A DNA stretch of 64,000 bases from Minwuiaceae bacterium (GTDB lineage Bacteria > Pseudomonadota > Alphaproteobacteria > Minwuiales > Minwuiaceae), in the NCBI GenBank assembly GCA_028278525.1, contig JANQEE010000041.1, positions 62,001-126,000 of the forward strand, given 5' to 3'. The translations under genes and the position numbers were made by a program. The notes under the pieces were generated by a model, which searched no databases, was not told where the DNA came from, and saw only the letters and a list, made by a program, of their open reading frames with translations. Every line of letters begins with the position of its first letter. The stretch's first letter is position 1. Below, piece by piece: positions 52,903 to 60,791 of the stretch.

Positions 52903-54270
52903 CTAGTGCAGGTTGGTGCGGGCTGCCGCGGCGCGGTCGGCCTGGCCTGTCCGTTCCAGGGTGTCGGCATAAAGCAGCCAACTGCCCTGGCTGTTTGGGT
53001 GGCTGTGCACCCGTTCGGCCAGCAGCGCCCTTGCCTGGCCGTCGCGCCCCGCCTTGATCGCCGCCACGATCAGAAGCTGCGCGAACACGTCCCGCTGCGC
53101 ATGGCTGCCGCCGACGCAGGCCAGGTCGTGGCGGATCGGCAGCAACTGCTCGAAGGCTGCTTTGTAGTCCTGCTTGTTGTAGGCGACGATCGCCTCGCAG
53201 ATCGGGATGGTCACCGGGTTCATCGTCGCCGCCGCGTAGTTGTCGGCACGGTTGCCGTAGGCGCGGAGCGATTCCAGTAGCTGGCCCGCCGCCTTGTCGC
53301 GGCCGTCGCGCGCCAGGGCCAGCATCACATGCAGGTCGGTGAAGGCGAGGGTGTGGTCCTCGACGCGGGTCTCGCAGACGTCGGCCAGCTCCGTCCAACG
53401 GTCGCCGATATCGACGCCCTGGAATTCCAGGCGGTAGAGCATCGACGCCGCATTCTGGATATCCAAATAGAAATCCGACCCCTCCGGCCGGAACGCGGTG
53501 TCGTACAGCCTCAGCACCTGATCGTAGTCGCCCTTCTCCACGTAATACATCGCCAGGTGCCACCACAGATGGCCCTTCATGGCGTTGCGGTCGTCCCAGG
53601 CGTCTGCCGGCCGCGACAGCCATTCGATGCCGTCGTCCAGGCGTCCCTGCATCTCCAGCACGTGCGCGACCGCGTGGATCGCCCACATATCGTCCTTATT
53701 GGCCTCGAACGCTTGCTTGCCCATCGCCTCGGCGGCCGCGTATTCGCCAGCCTCCTCAAGCCCGAACGCATACATGCCCTGCACGAAGCCGCGGCCCGGC
53801 ACGCCGTCGTCCCAATCGTCGATCACCCGCGCGATGCCGTCGCGCAGGCCCGCGCTCCGGCCCATCCAGAACGTTTTGAAATGGTTGAGCCTCAGCGCGA
53901 CGATGTCCCTCGGATGCTCTGCCAGGATGTCGTCCCAGATCAGGCAGGCATGGCGGATGTCGCCGCTGAGATAGGCCCGCAAGGCGGAGACGTGCGCCTG
54001 TTCCCTGGGCGTCGTCTTTTCGGCATGCCGCGACGCAATCTCCAGACTGGCGCGCGCGTCGTCGTGGGTCTTGACGGTGCCGAACATCATCATCAGATAG
54101 CCCTTCAGGCATTGCCCCATGACGAAGTCGGGGTCCGCCTCCAGCATACGGCCCAGCTTGTCCGGCGTGTCCGCGCGGTACTCCAAGAAGCTCCTGATCG
54201 TATCGTCCATAAGCGATACCGCGTCGGGGTTCGCCGCCGTCACCGGCAGGCCGCGTTCGTCCGTATGCAT
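52903..54270 (-). CDS. tetratricopeptide-repeat protein, TTC38-like
   Basis: A 455-residue soluble helical protein. Landmarks typical of the TTC38 group are KTTPREQAHVSALRAYLSGD, QGMYAFGLEEAGEYAAAEAM, DMWAIHAVAHVLEMQGR and WHLAMYYVEKGDYDQVL. Function in bacteria is not known to me. It forms an apparent operon with hydantoinase B and is divergent from prfC (169 bases). Confidence 0.88.
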   Translation of the reverse strand: MHTDERGLPVTAANPDAVSLMDDTIRSFLEYRADTPDKLGRMLEADPDFVMGQCLKGYLMMMFGTVKTHDDARASLEIASRHAEKTTPREQAHVSALRAYLSGDIRHACLIWDDILAEHPRDIVALRLNHFKTFWMGRSAGLRDGIARVIDDWDDGVPGRGFVQGMYAFGLEEAGEYAAAEAMGKQAFEANKDDMWAIHAVAHVLEMQGRLDDGIEWLSRPADAWDDRNAMKGHLWWHLAMYYVEKGDYDQVLRLYDTAFRPEGSDFYLDIQNAASMLYRLEFQGVDIGDRWTELADVCETRVEDHTLAFTDLHVMLALARDGRDKAAGQLLESLRAYGNRADNYAAATMNPVTIPICEAIVAYNKQDYKAAFEQLLPIRHDLACVGGSHAQRDVFAQLLIVAAIKAGRDGQARALLAERVHSHPNSQGSWLLYADTLERTGQADRAAAARTNLH

Positions 54271-54439
54271 CGGTGCGTTAACTCCTCGTCAAGACTCGGC
54301 AAAGTATTGCAGGGATCTTAAGGCGCGGTCCAGGTCGGGGCGGCCGATATATAGGCTGGCAATGGGGGCGAAAAACCGTATGGTCTCGCCGCGCCGGTCG
54401 GGGCCGGCATAGGGCCGAACTATTGGTACTGGGAACTGA

Positions 54440-56029
54440 ATGACCGAACTCGCCGAGGCAGTGGCGCAACGCCGAACGTTTGCGATCATCTCGCATCCGG
54501 ACGCCGGCAAAACGACGCTGACCGAGAAACTGTTGCTGTTCGGCGGCGCGATCCAGCTTGCGGGCCAGGTGAAGGCGCGCGGCGAACGCCGGCGCGCGCG
54601 CTCCGACTGGATGAAGGTGGAGCGAGAGCGTGGCATCTCCGTCTCCGCTTCGGTCATGACCTACGAATACGACGGCTGCACCTTCAACCTGCTCGACACG
54701 CCGGGCCACGAGGATTTCAGCGAGGACACCTACCGCACGCTGACCGCCGTGGATTCCGCGGTCATGGTGATCGACGGCGCGCGCGGTATCGAGGCGCAGA
54801 CCCGCAAGTTGTTCGAGGTCTGCCGCCTGCGTGACGTGCCGATCATCACCTTCATCAACAAGTTCGACCGCGAGACCCGCGATCCGTTCGACCTGCTCGA
54901 CGAGATCGAGCAGACGCTCGCGCTGGACGTCACGCCGGCCAGTTGGCCGATTGGCCGCGGCCGCAATTTCCTCGGCGCCTACGACCTGTTCGGCGACCGG
55001 CTGGTCCTGATGGACCGCGGCGACAAGGACAAGATCGGCGAGACCATGCCGCTAAGCGGCCTGGACGATCCGAAGCTGGACGAAGTCTTGCCGGCCGACG
55101 CCGTCGCCACCTTGCGCGAAGAGGTAGAGATGGCGCGCGGCCTGTGCCCCGAATTCGATCTTGAGGCCTACCGCGGCGGGCATCTGACCCCGGTCTTCTT
55201 CGGCAGTGCGATCAACAATTTCGGCGTTCGCGAGCTGCTGCACGGCTTGGCCCGGGTGGCGCCGCCGCCCCGGTCGCAGCCGGCCGACCCGCGCTCCGTC
55301 GCGCCGGAGGAGAACAAGGTCAGCGGCTTCGTCTTCAAGGTGCAGGCGAACATGGACCCGAAACACCGCGACCGCATCGCCTATATGCGGCTCTGTTCCG
55401 GGCATTTCCGCCGCGGCATGAAGATGCATCACGTGCGCAGCGGCAAGGTGTTGACCTTGCATAATCCCCTGCTGTTCCTCGCCCAGGATCGCGAACTGGC
55501 GGAGGAAGCCTGGGCCGGCGACATCATCGGCATTCCGAACCACGGCAATCTTCGCATCGGCGACGCATTGACCGAGGGAGAAAGCCTGCGTTTCACCGGC
55601 ATCCCAAGCTTTGCGCCGGAGATCCTGCAGAGGGTCCGGCCGGACGATCCAATGCGCGCCAAGCATCTCGGCCGCGCGTTGGAGCAGTTGGCGGAAGAGG
55701 GTGCCGCGCGGGTGTTCAAAACCAGGCTCGGCTCCGACTGGATCGTCGGCGTCGTCGGTGCCCTGCAATTCGACGTGCTGGCGGACCGCATCCGCACGGA
55801 ATACGACATTCCCGTGCGGTTCGAGCCGACGACGCTCTACACCGCGCGCTGGATTGAAGCCGGCGATCACCACATGTTGAAGAAGTTCATCGATGCCAAT
55901 CAGGCCGCCATGGCGGACGATCACGACGGCGCGCCGGTTTTCCTGGCGCGCAACGACTGGCATCTCAATCATGCCGGCGAGAACTGGCCGGATATTCGGT
56001 TTCTGCAAACGAAGGAGCAATTGCAGTAA
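54440..56029 (+). CDS. prfC: peptide chain release factor 3
   Basis: A 529-residue GTPase that recycles RF1/RF2 from the ribosome after termination. The P loop is SHPDAGKTTLTEKL, switch II DTPGHEDFSEDTYRTL and G4 NKFDRE. KVERERGISVSASVM is the switch I region. Domains II and III follow with FVFKVQANMDPKHRDR. Length equals E. coli RF3, including the C-terminal end RFLQTKEQLQ. A large inverted repeat follows 29 bases after the stop. Confidence 0.97.
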   Translation: MTELAEAVAQRRTFAIISHPDAGKTTLTEKLLLFGGAIQLAGQVKARGERRRARSDWMKVERERGISVSASVMTYEYDGCTFNLLDTPGHEDFSEDTYRTLTAVDSAVMVIDGARGIEAQTRKLFEVCRLRDVPIITFINKFDRETRDPFDLLDEIEQTLALDVTPASWPIGRGRNFLGAYDLFGDRLVLMDRGDKDKIGETMPLSGLDDPKLDEVLPADAVATLREEVEMARGLCPEFDLEAYRGGHLTPVFFGSAINNFGVRELLHGLARVAPPPRSQPADPRSVAPEENKVSGFVFKVQANMDPKHRDRIAYMRLCSGHFRRGMKMHHVRSGKVLTLHNPLLFLAQDRELAEEAWAGDIIGIPNHGNLRIGDALTEGESLRFTGIPSFAPEILQRVRPDDPMRAKHLGRALEQLAEEGAARVFKTRLGSDWIVGVVGALQFDVLADRIRTEYDIPVRFEPTTLYTARWIEAGDHHMLKKFIDANQAAMADDHDGAPVFLARNDWHLNHAGENWPDIRFLQTKEQLQ

Positions 56030-56337
56030 GAGTCTGTTCAAGAGTGCCCTGCCGCCCGCTCCCCCGTCCCAACCACCCGTACAGGGTACCCTCATGGGTG
56101 GTTGGGATGGGGGAGCCGGCCGGCCAGGCACCCAAAAACGAGTCTGACGACGCATTTTTGGGCAGACACCAAGGATCGGTGCGTGACGGATTTTGCCACA
56201 CGCGAAAGCGTGGCTCCGGCTGTGCCGATCAGGTAACCTGACGGAGCCGATTCGCTGTCCGGTTGGCAAAGATTGAACAGTCGGAACAGCGGCGGTTTTG
56301 CGGTAGTGTACAGAAGAGTTGGCGAAAGCAGGCGGAC
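56030..56337. other. gap between prfC and bactofilin with two strong hairpins
   Basis: About 310 bases. The first 90 hold the long inverted repeat at 56058-56116, and a second hairpin (CCCAAAAA 56131-56138 with TTTTTGGG 56155-56162) follows. Beyond that the sequence up to the bactofilin start has no supported gene; open frames crossing it are chance. Confidence 0.5.
56058..56116. repeat. 21-bp inverted repeat forming a long hairpin
   Basis: The 21 bases at 56058-56078 pair with 56096-56116 with one G:T-type mismatch, around a 17-base loop that itself contains the palindrome GGGTACCC. Pairing extends imperfectly outwards for about 14 more bases (GTGCC.. with ..GGCAC). It could terminate or insulate the prfC transcript, or be a dispersed repeat. 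Confidence 0.75.
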
Positions 56338-56733
56338 ATGCTTTTCAAGGCCGGCAAAAGTTTGGCGGCATGGACACATGATCGGGCGGCCGGCGCCGAA
56401 AACGGCGACGCCTCGGTCATTGGTATCGACCTGACCGTCTCCGGCGATCTCAGAGGGGTCGGCGATGTTCAGATCGATGGTCGCGTCGAGGGGGCGATCA
56501 GCAGTCGTAGCGTGACGATCACGGAAAGCGGTCATATGGAGGGGCAGATATATGCCGAGACCGTGCATGTCGGCGGGTCGGTTCACGGACCGATCGAAGC
56601 CGTTGATGTCACGGTCGCGAAGACCGCCAGAATTGTCGGAACGGTGGCCCATAACCAGTTGACCGTAGAGTCCGGGGCCACGATCGAAGGCCTCAGGCCG
56701 TGGCGGCCGCCGGGCTATCGGAGATTAGGGTAA
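56338..56733 (+). CDS. bactofilin (copy 2)
   Basis: A 131-residue bactofilin. After a 25-residue N-terminal tail the domain shows the repeated rungs DLTVSGDLRGVGDVQIDGRV, SRSVTITESGHMEG and YAETVHVGGSVHGPIEAV (about 28-110). The C-terminus is short (RPWRPPGYRRLG). ATG 56338 starts the homologous part. A third bactofilin follows 175 bases downstream on the same strand. Polymerises in the cytoplasm or on the membrane to scaffold partner proteins. Confidence 0.85.
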   Translation: MLFKAGKSLAAWTHDRAAGAENGDASVIGIDLTVSGDLRGVGDVQIDGRVEGAISSRSVTITESGHMEGQIYAETVHVGGSVHGPIEAVDVTVAKTARIVGTVAHNQLTVESGATIEGLRPWRPPGYRRLG

Positions 56734-56908
56734 CGTTCGCTCGGTTACGCCGTGCGGCAACAAGAGGAATGGCAACCAATCAATCCGGCATTTGACGCCG
56801 GAAAGCCCCGGCGATAGGGTCTTGATCGATACGGGGAACGGAATGTAGGCAGCGGTTCAACAGCGCGCGGCGGAAGTGAATTCCAACAACCTTGGCAAGG
56901 ACACGCAC

Positions 56909-57478
56909 ATGTTTTCCAAAGGCGAAAAAGACAAGGTCTCGACGGGGCAGTCGGAGCAGTCCGCCGCACCGGCGCAGCCCGTGCAGTCGGCTAGCCCGGC
57001 CCCGACGCCCGCGCCGGCCCGAAGCGGCGCGCCGTCGATTATCAGCGCCGATCTGAAAGTGGTCGGCAACCTTGAAAGCGCCGGCGACATTCAGGTCGAC
57101 GGCACGGTCGAGGGCGACATCAACAGCCGCACGGTGACCGTCAAGGAAGGCGCGCAGATCAGCGGGTCGATCTATGCCGACACGGTGCATATCAACGGCA
57201 CCATCAAGGGTCAGATTCAGGCGCCGAACGTGAACATCGCCAAGTCGGCGCGCGTTATGGGCGATATCGTGCACGAGACGGTGTCGATCGAGGCCGGCGC
57301 CTATCTGGAAGGCAACTATCGCCGGATCGAGAGCGAGAAGGCCGTTGCCGCCACCAAGCAGGCGCAGACCCAGTCCAAGCCCGCCGAACAACCGGCGCAG
57401 CAGCAGTCCAAGCCGCAGCAGCAGGCTGCAGGTGGCGGCAAGGCGTCGGGCGGCCAGGCCGCGGCCAGCGCCGGCTGA
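56909..57478 (+). CDS. bactofilin (copy 3)
   Basis: A 189-residue bactofilin. A Pro/Ala-rich N-terminal tail (to about 45), the rung domain SADLKVVGNLESAGDIQVDGTVEGDI through IVHETVSIEAGAYLEGNYRR (about 45-135; key repeats visible), and a long Gln/Lys/Ala-rich C-terminal tail. ATG 56909 has AAGGA seven bases before it. Tandem with copy 2, but with different tails, which suggests distinct partners. A terminator follows. Confidence 0.88.
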   Translation: MFSKGEKDKVSTGQSEQSAAPAQPVQSASPAPTPAPARSGAPSIISADLKVVGNLESAGDIQVDGTVEGDINSRTVTVKEGAQISGSIYADTVHINGTIKGQIQAPNVNIAKSARVMGDIVHETVSIEAGAYLEGNYRRIESEKAVAATKQAQTQSKPAEQPAQQQSKPQQQAAGGGKASGGQAAASAG

Positions 57479-57493
57479 ATAAGCGATTAAGCA

Positions 57494-57532
57494 CCCGCGT
57501 CGGTTCGCCGTAAGGGCCGACGCGGGCGTTTT
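57494..57532 (+). terminator. rho-independent terminator after bactofilin 3
   Basis: CCCGCGTCGG (57494-57503) pairs with CCGACGCGGG (57517-57526); the right arm is followed by CGTTTTCC. It lies 15 bases after the bactofilin stop. Confidence 0.75.
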
Positions 57533-57642
57533 CCAGTAAATGTTATGATCGCGGCGGGCGCGCAAGCGTCCGCCTGTTGCTGCGCGTTCCGCCGGCCCCA
57601 TGTCCGGCCTTCCCGCACGCCTTACCATCGAAAACGGACGCC

Positions 57643-57680
57643 AAAAAAAGAAACCCCCGGCAAAGGGCGCGAGCCGGGGG
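57643..57680 (-). terminator. minus-strand rho-independent terminator
   Basis: On the minus strand an eight-base GC stem (CCCCCGGC at 57654-57661 with GCCGGGGG at 57673-57680) is followed by TTTCTTTTTTT. No protein gene precedes it on that strand, because the next gene to the right points the other way. Confidence 0.8.
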
Positions 57681-57830
57681 AAGGGAGTGGGTATTTGTGT
57701 TAGGGGTTGTCCGCTGACGGACAAGTAGACCTTACTGGATTTTTCCCGCAGGTGTTGTGGCAAAAAAGGAGCCAATTACTGTTGTTTTGTACTAGTTGGT
57801 ACCCTCGCAACTTGAGCTAATACAGCTTTC
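57643..57830 (-). ncRNA. candidate small RNA ending at the minus-strand terminator
   Basis: The terminator is preceded, in the minus direction, by a second perfect hairpin: TTGTCCG/CGGACAA with a TCAG-type loop at 57707-57724. Two hairpins and a U-tail with no coding sequence is a small-RNA layout. I see no clear promoter, so the 5' end is guessed. It is antisense to the upstream region of the stress-protein gene and might affect that gene. Confidence 0.35.
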
Positions 57831-57937
57831 GGTTGAATGGGGGCCGGATAGTATGGCGATTGCGCCCGCTGGCCCTGAACCTGTAACCGGGATAGTCTTG
57901 TAGGGCTTTGGATTTTTCCATCCAGGGAGGCAGGCGG

Positions 57938-58783
57938 ATGAAGACGATACTGCTACCCTTCTTCGACGACGAGGCATCGCAGGTTGCGCTGCGCACGGCC
58001 TGTCTGGCCGCCAAGCGTTTTGAAAGCTACGTCGAAGGCTTGTTCGTCGAGGAAATGCCGCAGATCATCGGTGGCGAGGGCATGACCCTGCCGCCGGAAT
58101 ATCTCGCACAACTGGATAACGAACGGCATCAGCGCGCCGCCGCGGCCCGCGCCCGGTTCGAGGCGGAGGCGCGCGAATGCGGCGTTCCGTTGGCCTCGCT
58201 GGAGCCCGCGTCGCGTCAGGCCGCGGCCGGCTGGAACGAGCAGGAGGGCCAGGAAAGCCGGATCGTCGGGGAATATGGCCGCCTGTTCGACCTCATCGCC
58301 ATCGGCCGCAGCGACAAGCTCGCCGCCGGCGGGTGGGAGCCGACCTGCGAGGCCGCGCTATTCGAAAGCGGACGCCCGGTCCTGGTCGCCGGCACCGAAA
58401 CGCCGGAGACCATTGGCGACACCGTCGTCATCGCCTGGAACGGCAGCACCGAAACGGCGCGCACCATCGCGCTGGCCCGGCCGTTCCTCGCGGCAGCGTC
58501 GAAGGTCGTCGTGCTGGCTGTGGCGGACAGCATGGTGCCGGGCCCGACCTGCGAACAGGTCGCCACGCATCTGATGCGCGCCGGCATCGCAGCCTCGTCG
58601 CTCACCGTACAGACGCTCGGCCGTTTGCCGGGCGAGGCGATTTTGGAGGAGACGGCGGTCATCGGCGCCGACCTTTTGATCAAAGGCGCCTATACCCACA
58701 GCCGCTTTCGCCAGCTGATCTTCGGCGGCGCCACCCGCCACATCCTCTCGGCCGCGACGCTACCGGTGCTCATGGCGCATTAG
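57938..58783 (+). CDS. universal stress protein (tandem USP-like)
   Basis: A 281-residue protein with two USP-like halves: KTILLPFFDDEASQVALRTACLAAKRF (2-28) and VVIAWNGSTETARTIALARPFL (about 163-184). The second half ends with GADLLIKGAYTHSRFRQLIFGGATRHILSAATLPVLMAH, including the GxxxR-type ATP-binding loop (key residues GGATRH). These proteins help survival during stress. ATG 57938 has GGGAGG seven bases before it. A repeat element follows eight bases after the stop. Confidence 0.9.
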   Translation: MKTILLPFFDDEASQVALRTACLAAKRFESYVEGLFVEEMPQIIGGEGMTLPPEYLAQLDNERHQRAAAARARFEAEARECGVPLASLEPASRQAAAGWNEQEGQESRIVGEYGRLFDLIAIGRSDKLAAGGWEPTCEAALFESGRPVLVAGTETPETIGDTVVIAWNGSTETARTIALARPFLAAASKVVVLAVADSMVPGPTCEQVATHLMRAGIAASSLTVQTLGRLPGEAILEETAVIGADLLIKGAYTHSRFRQLIFGGATRHILSAATLPVLMAH

Positions 58784-58790
58784 CCCCCGC

Positions 58791-58924
58791 TGTCATTGCG
58801 AGCGAAGCGAAGCAATCTCGAAGGGCCACGCACAGCCTTCCCGAGATCGCCACGGCGCTCCGCGCCTCGCGATGACAGGTTCAATGGTCGAGCCTGTCGA
58901 AGCCTCATCCTGAGCCTGTCGAAG
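58791..58924. repeat. dispersed repeat element with inverted and direct repeats
   Basis: TGTCATTGCGAG (58791-58802) and CTCGCGATGACA (58866-58877) form an inverted repeat with one mismatch, enclosing AGCGAAGCAATCTCGAAGG-like pairing. Two 13-base direct repeats GAGCCTGTCGAAG (58890-58902 and 58912-58924) with CCTCATCCTGA between follow. These cores are familiar from alphaproteobacterial dispersed repeats and relate to the element at 25304. The recQ stop codon lies inside it. Confidence 0.78.
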
Positions 58925-60791
58925 TATGGCCGCCGGCAAGCGCGTCCCCGTCCGGATCGCCCTCCCGATGGGCCGCCACCACCGCCAGGAAGGCCTCGCC
59001 GTAGCGGTCCAGCTTCGCCTCGCCAACGCCGCTGATTTCCGCGAACGCCGCCAGGCTCGCCGGTTTGGTCGACGCAATCTCCACCAGCGTGCTGTCGTGG
59101 AAGATGACGTAGGGCGGCACGCCCTGGTCCTGGGCCAGTTCCAGGCGTTTGGCCCTGAGCGCCTGGAACAGCGCCTCGTCGTTCGGGTCCTCCAACACCG
59201 CGCCGCCCCGGGCGGCCCGTTTCTTCGCTTTTTGCCGGACCGGGTCGCGCCTGAGTTCGATGCGCCTTTCGCCGCGCAGCACGGGGCGGCAATCATCGCC
59301 CAGGCGAAGACTCCCATGCCCCTCGACATCGACGGTCAGCAGCCCCAGCGCCACCAGTTGCCGGAACACGGACCGCCATTCGGCGGCGCTCAAGGCCGTG
59401 CCGATCCCGAATGTGCTTAAACCGTCGTGGCGGAACCGTTGCACCCGGTCCGTATCGTTGCCCAGCAGCACGTCGACCAGATGCGCGGCGCCGAACATCT
59501 GTCCGGTCCGATAGGCGCAGGACAGCGCCATCTGCGCCGCTTCCGTGCCGTCGAACGTGGTGACCGGTTCCAGGCAGGTATCGCAGTTGCCGCAGGGTTC
59601 GGCCAGATTGTCGCCGAAGTACGACAGCAGCACCTGCCGTCGGCACTTGGTGGTCTCGCAATAGCCGAGCAGGGAATCCAGCTTCATCCGTTCGACCCGC
59701 TTCTGCGCGTCGCTGGCTTCGGAGCTTTCGACCATGTGGCGCACCTTGGCGACGTCCTGCATGCCGTAGGCCATCCAGGCATTGGCCGGCAGGCCGTCGC
59801 GTCCGGCACGTCCGGTTTCCTGGTAATAGGCTTCCAGGCTCTTCGGCAGGTCCAGATGGGCGACGAAGCGCACATCCGGCTTGTCGATCCCCATGCCGAA
59901 CGCGACCGTCGCCACGACGATCACGCCGTCTTCCTTGAGGAACCGGTCCTGATTCCGGGCGCGGGTGCCCTTATCTAATCCGGCGTGGTAGGGAACGGCT
60001 TTAAGGCCCTGCTCACAAAGCCAGTTGGCCGTCTCTTCAACCTTGTTTCTGCTGAGGCAATAGACAATTCCGGCGTGTGTTGCATGCTCGGCCTGAAGTA
60101 ACGTCAGCAACTGTTTGCGTGGATTGTTTTTCGCCACGACGCGGTACTGGATGTTCGGCCGGTCGAAGCCGGCGACGAACAGGCGGCCGTCGGCGAGGTT
60201 CAGATGCTCCAGGATATCCCGCTGCGTCGGCCCGTCGGCGGTGGCCGTCAGCGCCACCCGCGGTACGTCCGGATAGCGTTCGCTCAGCAGGGACAGGCGG
60301 CGGTATTCGGGCCGGAAATCGTGTCCCCATTGCGAGACGCAATGGGCCTCGTCGATTGCGATCAGGGCGATCCGGCACCGGTCCATCAGGTCCAGGAACC
60401 CCGGCGTCAGCAACCGCTCCGGCGCGACATAGACCAGGTCCAGGTCGCCGGTCCGCATGGCGTGTTCCACCTCCGCCGCCTCGTACGGCGGCAGGCTGGA
60501 ATTCAGCGCGGCGGCGCGCACGCCCAATTGGCGCAGCGCCTCCACCTGGTCCTGCATCAGCGCAATCAGCGGCGACACCACGATGCCGACGCCGTCGCGG
60601 CAAAGCGACGGTATCTGGTAGCAGAGCGATTTGCCGCCGCCGGTCGGCATCAGCACCAGCGCGTCGCGGCCGGCGATCAAATGCTCGACGATCTCCCGCT
60701 GCTCGCCGCGAAACTGCTCGAACCCGAACCGCTCGCGCAGGATCCGCTCGGGATCGTCCGTAAAATTCAGTTGGCTTAACGCTGATGTCAC
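58905..60791 (-). CDS. recQ: ATP-dependent DNA helicase RecQ
   Basis: A 628-residue 3'-5' helicase for recombination repair. Motif I is [12 protein letters not shown], motif II DEAH within [18 protein letters not shown], followed by the helicase C domain, a zinc site ([16 protein letters not shown]), the RQC winged helix and a C-terminal HRDC domain ([15 protein letters not shown]...). The final residues HTSTGSG come from the dispersed repeat. GTG start 60791 overlaps the hydantoinase A stop (GTGA), so translation is coupled. Slightly longer than E. coli RecQ (609). Confidence 0.96.
   Translation of the reverse strand: MTSALSQLNFTDDPERILRERFGFEQFRGEQREIVEHLIAGRDALVLMPTGGGKSLCYQIPSLCRDGVGIVVSPLIALMQDQVEALRQLGVRAAALNSSLPPYEAAEVEHAMRTGDLDLVYVAPERLLTPGFLDLMDRCRIALIAIDEAHCVSQWGHDFRPEYRRLSLLSERYPDVPRVALTATADGPTQRDILEHLNLADGRLFVAGFDRPNIQYRVVAKNNPRKQLLTLLQAEHATHAGIVYCLSRNKVEETANWLCEQGLKAVPYHAGLDKGTRARNQDRFLKEDGVIVVATVAFGMGIDKPDVRFVAHLDLPKSLEAYYQETGRAGRDGLPANAWMAYGMQDVAKVRHMVESSEASDAQKRVERMKLDSLLGYCETTKCRRQVLLSYFGDNLAEPCGNCDTCLEPVTTFDGTEAAQMALSCAYRTGQMFGAAHLVDVLLGNDTDRVQRFRHDGLSTFGIGTALSAAEWRSVFRQLVALGLLTVDVEGHGSLRLGDDCRPVLRGERRIELRRDPVRQKAKKRAARGGAVLEDPNDEALFQALRAKRLELAQDQGVPPYVIFHDSTLVEIASTKPASLAAFAEISGVGEAKLDRYGEAFLAVVAAHREGDPDGDALAGGHTSTGSG

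Larger units (their letters stand above)
57479..57937. promoter_or_regulatory. intergenic region between bactofilin 3 and universal stress protein
   Basis: About 460 bases. It begins with the terminator at 57494-57532, contains a minus-strand hairpin pair and terminator (57643-57724) without an upstream gene, and ends with the leader of the stress protein. No convincing coding frame. Confidence 0.5.
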
